From assembly GCA_000695325.1 (NCBI GenBank), contig AVPN01001318.1, positions 1-24,369 of the forward strand: a DNA stretch of 24,369 nt, in the 5' to 3' direction. The position numbers and the translations under genes are program-made. This DNA comes from Pleurobrachia bachei. Its lineage: Eukaryota > Ctenophora > Tentaculata > Cydippida > Pleurobrachiidae. Positions 18,191-24,369 of the stretch are shown one piece after another. Under the pieces are notes generated by a model. It saw only the letters and a program-made list of their open reading frames with translations. It ran no database searches and had not been told where the DNA came from. Position 1 is the stretch's first letter. Each line of letters opens with the position of its first letter.

Positions 18191-21100
18191 TTAGGCCGAG
18201 ATAACTCTGATTTCTCCCTTCTGGGATCGGTTAGTGAAGTTGTTGTTTCTGGTACAGAGGTACCTCCAGATTCCAGATTTGGTCATCTTCCTCAACCCCA
18301 TGTCAAAGTAGGTACCAGCATCGTCAAGCTCGTCCATATCACCCCAGTATTGGGCTGAAAGATGGGAAGAGGGGGTTAGTTGGGGGAGGGGGGTCTAGGT
18401 CTCAGGCGAACCGGGAAGGGGGTTAGGGGAGGGAATTAGATCTTGGGTATTCTTTGAGACACAAACAAGTATTCAAGGAGGGTAAATCTATCTACTAAGT
18501 GATTAATCGAGGAGCTACACAATAAGTTCCTTACTTGGTGATAGGAAGGCAAGAGCCATGATGTCCTCTCGTGCCAGACCCAGGAAATTAGGGCTCGTGT
18601 CCTTAGTCCATGCTTCCGGGTAGTTACAAGCGAAACAACCGTGGGCTGCACATGAACGAATGTGATTTAGATAAAAAAGGTTTGAGTGGGGAACTTACGT
18701 TACGTAATCAGGCGTAATTAATTAAAATACTGCTACTAATCAATTAACGAAAGTTCCAGATGATATACGAGTTAGAACATGGTTCTTTGCAGGGAATCAA
18801 ATAAAAAGTAACAATATTATTACCGTCTTCAACGTAGCCATTATCCCATGTCCTGTCCCTCAATACTAGCATGTTGCTTCTGTCAGTTCCAGCCCGACCC
18901 TGTCCAGCATTATTTTGTGGGTTACTGTCCGCACCAGTCCACCTGTAGAGAAAAAGAGAGATAGAATTTAGTGATAGAACTCACTGCAGTAGTTAGGGTT
19001 GGTGTTGGTAGACAGAGCCTAAAATTGGGATCTAATCAGTTCTAGTCTAGTTCAGACCCCCAATACAAGTTCTACTAACTGCAGTCTGTTGATCTTACTG
19101 AATATGGATGTATTCCCCTTCTTTCACCTCCAATCGGTTAGGCTGGAAGTCATATTCAACTCCTGGGTATGTCTGAACAATGTTACCCCTCTTTCCTCGG
19201 ACCTGGAGAGAGTATAGTGTCAACATCACTAATACTGGAGGTGCAGGACAGTACGCTGATAAATAGAAGTTTTGTGAAGAATCTTGGGAACACTCAAAAT
19301 GAATTTGATTCTATTAACTGAGGTCAGGATAATATAATAATCCTGGCAAATCATATCAGTGATTAGATGTTTGTTATATTTACGTTAAGATTGTGTATTT
19401 TGGCGTCTGCTGAAACATCAGATGGTCTCTTTCTGATCTCAAACACGTGACTTCGATCTTCAAAAGTTCGTCCGAACTGGTTAGTGTTAATGTTGATCTC
19501 CAGATTTATCTCAGCATCACCCTCGTTAAACTTGAAAATCTGGAGAAAGATATGTGGGGAGGGAGGAGCATTCAGGGGAATCTGGAGTAAAAGCGGAATT
19601 GTAGGATTCATAGAATATGTTCAACTATTGGAACTGTCAAAGGTGCAGTTGTGAGATCATTTTGCTACGAAGATTCCGTAAAATTTTATTACGGGTACTT
19701 ATTATACACGTGCCAGTACTAAAACAATTAGATGACAGTATTATACCTGTAGGACAGGATCCTGTTGGAATTGGTATCCCCTAGCAACAGCCTCTTCTTC
19801 GTCTAGTCCGTAGAGATGCGCTATTTTAATACCAGTCGGCCTGTAATGTGTGTCATATTATATTGGAAAGTAACTTTGCGATGGAATCATGTTTTGTATT
19901 TTCCTACTTTATATATGAACCTGCTTCACTGGCCATTATATTTTGTGGTAACTGCTTGACCCTCTCTCATTCTCTTACAAAAGGAGGGTTAGAACTGCAC
20001 AGTAACTTACGCATCATCCTTTTCAGCGTTTAGAGAGGCATTGATAGCGGGATCGAACCCACCATCGTTCAGTTCACCAGCCGTAATGTTGTATCTGAAT
20101 GAGGGAGAGATATTTAGTGAATTATTGGAGTAGAGATTAGTGGTTGGGGGATTATATAGTGTTGGAGGGAGATTAGGGTGGGGGAGAGATTAGTGAGGGG
20201 AGATTAGAGTGGGGGAGAGATTAGTGAGGGGGGATTAGAGTGGGAGAGATTAGGGTGGGGAGACCAGAGGTACGAATTGGGATTCCGGACACTGGACAGA
20301 GTAAACTCATGGATAACCTGGGGGTGGAGTTTGGGAAAGATTCTAAATGGTTTTTACGAATATTTCGGATTTTAAAAGAGGTTCAGTTTAGTAAAAGTTA
20401 CGTTTCTCCCTCTCTTTCTTTATAGTAGGAACTACTGAAGAAAAAGCCTTCCTCCACGGTAGATGGGTATAAAGAGACACTCGAGAGAGATGGAGAGACG
20501 CGAGAGAGACACGAGAGAGACACAGAAAGGTATAGAGAGAGATGGAGAGACACTCGAGAGACACAAGAAGGAAGGAAGGAAGGGAGGATGGACCTACCAT
20601 CATGCTACAGAACCAGAAATATGGGATGGTATTATAATATGCTTCTCAACACCCCCTGTTTCAACATTTTAGCCTGCAAGCAATCAGTAAACGAACCCAC
20701 CACCCCCTCTCTCTATTTTTCTACTGCACACTTAATAATCGGCTCGTTTCGAACTAATTTCATCCCCCCCTTTCTAAAGCTATTACTTGTCCTGTCCCCA
20801 CTCTATTTCTCCTACTATTCCCGCCCTATAACTATATCCTACCTCAGCCGAATGACCCCACTCCCTAATTAAATATCCTAACTCAGCCGAATGACACATT
20901 AATTCTCCTCGACCCAATCCTACCTCAGTCGAATGACACATTTCTCCTCGACCCAATCGTCGGGGATGGTCCAATTATAACTGTTCATGAACCCATCCTT
21001 GTTGTTTCCATGGTGATTATCCCGGGACCATGGAGACGGGAGACACTCCGGGGCGGGGACTGCGTGGGCACCAGTCTCTATCCAGGTGGGTTTAACTGAC

Positions 21101-23021
21101 TTACCACCGTGGGAAACTTCCTGTTCGCAGTCTTCCTTGTTGTTAGCCAGGTCCACATCAATATCTGTGATGTAATGTGTTTACTATTTTCTGTAATATA
21201 ATAACAGAGTCAGAGGAAAAAGCTCACAGAATTGGAGGAAAGAAAAATGTTTTGAAGGTTCATAGAATTGGAATAAATTAGGAAATGTTTTACAGAAAAG
21301 AAAACAGTGTATTAAACATCACGTTACTGTCAGAACATTGACCTGACAGTAACATTACGTATCGGAGTTAGTTCTTAGGTTATTACCTGAGTCGTATTTG
21401 TATCGGAGGAAGTTCTCAGGATACTGGCAGTACCCCTTGTTCTTAACGTTCTGTGATTCCTCCTGGTAGTAGTCACACCTCTTTACATCATTGGTGAACA
21501 CCACAATATCCTAGTGGGGAGATAAATTATATCAATCCAGACCATATGCATGCAACTTCTCTTGAACTTGATCGGTGCTATATTTTTCTCTCCCTCTCTC
21601 ACTTCTCTCTGACCCCCGACCCCACCAACCCCCTCCCCCCCAACTCCTCTTACCCTCCAGGGTGTGGGATGCCAGTAGGGATAGTAATCTCTCTCCTCAG
21701 CGCACTCATAACCCCTCCTCTGGGCGTTGTTATTCTGTCGGGTACTGGTGGCGTGTTCCCTCATATTCTGATCGGCCGTGTACAGGCCCTTGTTTCTCAT
21801 TCGGTGGTCGCACTCCTGGTAATAATCCCAGGTCTCGTGCATACCGTACCTTGCAGGGAGAGTAATTAGTGATTAGTGAGTGGGTTAATTAATTAGTAGT
21901 TTATAACTAGTAGGTTGACGGCGTTTTGATATTTTATTTACATTGGAGATAACCCAGATAACTATCATCAACTAACTAACTATCTCAGTTAACACTCACT
22001 CCATATCCGTGTTACACTCCCGTGTATCACACTTAGACAGCTTCTCCGGGATGGTGGTTGTAGTGGTACCATCTCGAACAAGATCCCCGCACATATACTG
22101 GAATACTAGCTCACAGTGGTTATTGACATTTCCACAGGAGTGCTGGTTTGTCCTGCAGATGGGAGGGGGAGGGGATGAGATCTCATATATAGATGTAAGG
22201 GGTGATGGAATGGGGTGAAGTTTGATTGGTGGTTTGTTTTGAAGACCAGATTTGTCTATCATAAGAAATAAGAATCTAATTAACTAATTGAATATCCCAT
22301 TAATTAACTAATTAATTAACTAATTAAAACCATACCATTCAAGGGTAAGGGTGGAGCCGGTGTAATAGTAGAGGTTCCCTTGATTGTACCCTCCTCGGTT
22401 ATTGTTCTGGGAGTCAAACAACCTGAGGGACCGTGATTTTAGTTTAGCAAGCATGGTAACTAATGGTAACCAATGATAACCAATGGTAACCATGGTAACC
22501 TCGGTTATTGTTCTGAGAGTCAAACAACCTGCAGAGGATTTTAGTTTAGCAAGCATGGTAACCAATGATAACCGATGGTAACCAATGGTAACCAATGGTA
22601 ATCAAGGGTAACCTCGGTTATTGTTCTGAGAGTCAAACAACCTGCAATGAGGGATTTAGTTTAGCAAGCATGATAACCATAGTAACCAATGGTAACCAAT
22701 GATTACCAATGGTAACCATGGTAACCTCGGCTATTGTTCTGAGAGTCAAATAACCTGCAATGAGGGACCGTGATTTAGTTTGGGGTTTGCATTGCCAACA
22801 TTGCAGTAGAGCTGTAAATGACAGGATAAATTGAGCATGGTAACCATGGTAAACGATGGTAACCATGATTGTAACCATATACATAATATGACTGACCTGT
22901 TTGCATTATTCCTCTCTCTGTTAGCTTCATTCAGCCTGTTATTGCTGCCCCGGGGACCCTGCAGATAGATATCACCCAGGCAACAGCCTACTAGGAAGCA
23001 GGCAAGCACTACCAACCTCAT
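18191..23021 (-). CDS. DD3-3-like: Secreted DD3-3-family protein (13 exons)
   Basis: The exons, in order of transcription, are 23021-22897, 22422-22336, 22152-22000, 21849-21654, 21510-21387, 21164-20924, 20094-20011, 19840-19747, 19539-19384, 19202-19099, 18942-18824, 18645-18535 and 18354-18191. The phases close over 1758 nt (585 aa). A signal peptide (1-16) precedes [14 protein letters not shown]. Further family blocks are [65 protein letters not shown] and [13 protein letters not shown] near the end. These match, from memory, Dictyostelium protein DD3-3 and its invertebrate homologues. Spaced cysteines and sequons fit a secreted extracellular protein; its molecular function is not established. 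Parts of exons 2 and 6 are tandemly repeated in the adjoining introns. Confidence 0.85.
19974..19995 (+). repeat. Partial copy of CTTTTACA repeat family
   Basis: CTTACAAAAGGAGGGTTAGA matches the right half of the repeat at 9282-9320 (TGTAAAAGGGGGTTAGAAC). Confidence 0.4.
20095..20923 (-). other. Intron 6 of DD3-3-like gene, repeat-rich
   Basis: This is the largest intron (829 nt). It contains a GATTAGNGTGGGGGAGA minisatellite (about 20125-20265), a GAGACACTCGAGAGA-rich tract (20470-20585) and two extra copies of the exon 6 end at its start (20842-20919). No coding exon is seen. Confidence 0.75.
20842..20919 (-). repeat. Tandem copies of exon 6 end and donor site
   Basis: The end of exon 6 with its donor (TCATTCGACTGAG|GTAGGATTGG, border 20924/20923) is repeated twice in the intron. 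At 20882 the donor reads TT instead of GT; at 20843 it is intact (CGGCTGAG|GTAGGATA). Use of the intact distal site would meet an in-frame TAG at once. Confidence 0.8.
21323..21353. repeat. Palindromic copy of dispersed motif
   Basis: GTTACTGTCAG (21323-21333) and CTGACAGTAAC (21343-21353) form an 11-bp perfect stem with a 9-nt loop. It contains GTCAGAACATT, one base from the other copies, and lies in intron 5 of the DD3-3-like gene. Confidence 0.75.
22394..22754 (-). repeat. Four tandem units carrying exon 2's acceptor and first 29 nt
   Basis: The first 29 nt of exon 2 (22422-22394) recur at 22528-22500, 22641-22613 and 22754-22726, with periods of 106-113 bp. Each has its own upstream CAG acceptor. 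Similarity to the exon stops at CCGAG, where the repeats continue GTTACC. The units are 29 nt long, so inclusion of one or two would shift the frame. Confidence 0.88.
22423..22896 (-). other. Intron 1 of DD3-3-like gene
   Basis: A 474-nt GT..AG intron made mostly of three repeated units that copy the exon 2 acceptor region, joined by GGTAACCAATGGTAACC-type words. Confidence 0.8.
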
Positions 23022-23249
23022 TCCTTTCGAGCTTCCTGTCTATAACGAGGGGGGATTTTCTAATCAAAATGAAGTCAGGGGCTGGTGGGAGAATTAATTA
23101 TGTGAGATGGAAAACATAAAATCGAAATACAATTATTGAGACAAAATCAAGTTTGAAGCTTGGTGCAGGTGACGTCCACGTCTAAATGTAAAACAGACGC
23201 TACGATAGAGCTGTTGTAGAGGGAGCTGTGAGTTCTCTAAAGCTCCTGT

Positions 23250-23271
23250 CACGTGATTGGGTAGTCACGTG
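23250..23271 (-). promoter_or_regulatory. Paired E-boxes with CCAAT box
   Basis: Two CACGTG boxes, 16 bp apart, enclose a CCAAT motif (ATTGG on the plus strand). This is the same combination of sites as in the MITE, though the sequence is otherwise unrelated. Confidence 0.5.
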
Positions 23272-23648
23272 GCCAGCTGTAGGACAATGAGCGAGGGGGC
23301 GCTATTGTGCCTTTATATCACAATGGCGTAGTGCTGGTGGCACCCCCCTGGATAGACAGATGAATGCCGTTGTATAGCTGTTGGGTGGGGACAAGCTACG
23401 TAAGGGTGGTGGACACGTACTGCTACTAGCCAACGTACTGGCCATTCCAGTAACTCCACATGAAGCTATAATGAGACATAACTAAGACCTGCAGCTGGTG
23501 AAGCACCCTAATACCATCTCCTATAGCAGACCTCTCTGTGTGTATTGTCAATACTACTTACCACTTACATTACAGCTGTATTAAACCATGCGATACCTAA
23601 GTAAATGTAGCTCAATTTCAGGCTTTTAGTCCAAGTCCAGCTCCTACT

Positions 23649-23669
23649 GTCAGAGCATTGCCCGGACAG
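23649..23669 (+). repeat. Dispersed GTCAGAGCATT...GACAG motif
   Basis: GTCAGAGCATT followed by GCCCGGACAG. Together with the preceding CT it forms a CTGTC/GACAG stem. Confidence 0.55.
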
Positions 23670-24369
23670 AACTCCTGACCAACCACCCCATTTTGGTACG
23701 GTGCACCCTCTCTAGCGTGCGTGACAACATGAGACTGAGAGAGACAGCGCAGGAGGATAGAAGAAAGAGGGGATATCATACCCAACCTTAACCACCCCAT
23801 ACTTTTCCAATTCTTTCCCCTACTCAATCCTCTATCTCACCCTCTATAATATTATCTTGATTGGGGTTTATTGAGATTCAATCGAATCTCGAACAGTTTC
23901 TCTACTCACACCAGTGACACATTACTTCGACAAGCACATATCAGGTTATGTTGGGGCCCTTTGTGAAACTACGAAACTCCCCATGCCCCTTGTTTCCCCC
24001 AGTGCCTTCTCGGACTGCACTAGTCATCCTGGTCACATACCAGTTTCACCACCCGTCTTCCATTCGCTCGCTTACCCCACCCTGCCCGTGTTTCAATAAC
24101 TCTATTATTTGAACACATTTCAAAAGATGCCAACTATGTGTGTGTCAAATTTCTGTCTATTTTCGAGTTCCAGCCAACACAAAAGGTGCTACTCCTTAGT
24201 TTGGACCTCTTTCACTGCCGCACTAGTGACAATTGCTATATCAGACACTATAGACAATAGAGCTCTACAATCAACACTTTGTTCCCCACCTCTTGTCCAT
24301 AGCTCCATTCAACTCCACACAGTAGTAGGGACGAATCTCTCACAAAAAGGGGTGTTTTACTCACTATTT

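Larger units (their letters stand above)
23022..24369. other. 5' flank of DD3-3-like gene, no gene seen
   Basis: Two CACGTG boxes (23250-23255, 23266-23271) and an ATTGG (23256-23260) lie 230-250 nt upstream of the ATG, with a GATATAAAGG-like TATA at 23310-23319 on the minus strand. A dispersed motif copy stands at 23649 and a 7-bp hairpin at 23873-23890. The open frames at 23618-23827 (minus) and 23914-24099 (plus) have no recognisable motif and I leave them out. Confidence 0.55.

Noticed and set aside
22394-22754. CRISPR-like array
   Set aside because: The repeats are long, imperfect and derived from exon 2 of the host gene, with similar rather than unique spacers.
23618-24099. Two open frames near the right end
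   Set aside because: No recognisable domain, no paralogue and no splice support; the first overlaps a dispersed motif copy.

Overview
The window looks like compact metazoan nuclear DNA, most likely from an early-branching invertebrate such as a sponge. The reasons are short introns with GT..AG borders, secreted scavenger-receptor (SRCR-like) genes, an RNF26-type membrane RING ligase, and a DD3-3-family secreted protein, a family I know from Dictyostelium and invertebrates. The species cannot be fixed from this sequence. There are no rRNA, tRNA or CRISPR signals.

Layout. Positions 1-1390 hold no gene but carry a perfect 23-bp inverted repeat. Positions 1391-4893 and 4970-8353 are two head-to-tail copies of a ~3.4-kb unit. 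Each encodes on the minus strand a secreted, heavily glycosylated protein of four SRCR-like domains (567 and 559 aa), with near-identical TATA and E-box promoters. A small inverted-repeat DNA transposon (MITE) lies in both promoters, and a better-preserved copy sits downstream of the first gene only. Positions 8493-11853 (plus strand) carry two copies of an RNF26-like gene. The first is cut by a 93-N gap; the second runs to the stop codon.

Positions 11854-13853 are intergenic with one CpG-rich E-box patch. Positions 13854-16601 (minus) are an eight-exon gene for a 522-aa, probably nuclear protein that I do not recognise. Positions 16602-18190 hold GA microsatellites and five CACGTG boxes. Positions 18191-23021 (minus) are a 13-exon DD3-3-like gene (585 aa). 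Positions 23022-24369 are its 5' flank.

The genes do not form a pathway. What links them is architecture: recent local duplication, short palindromic repeats scattered through non-coding DNA, and recurrent GTCACGTGAC boxes. The exon models of the two large minus-strand genes were built by hand, and every splice phase closes (1569 nt and 1758 nt including stops). The most unusual structures are partial tandem duplications across exon borders in the DD3-3-like gene, the CCAAT/E-box-bearing MITE in the SRCR promoters, and the uneven divergence of the two SRCR copies.
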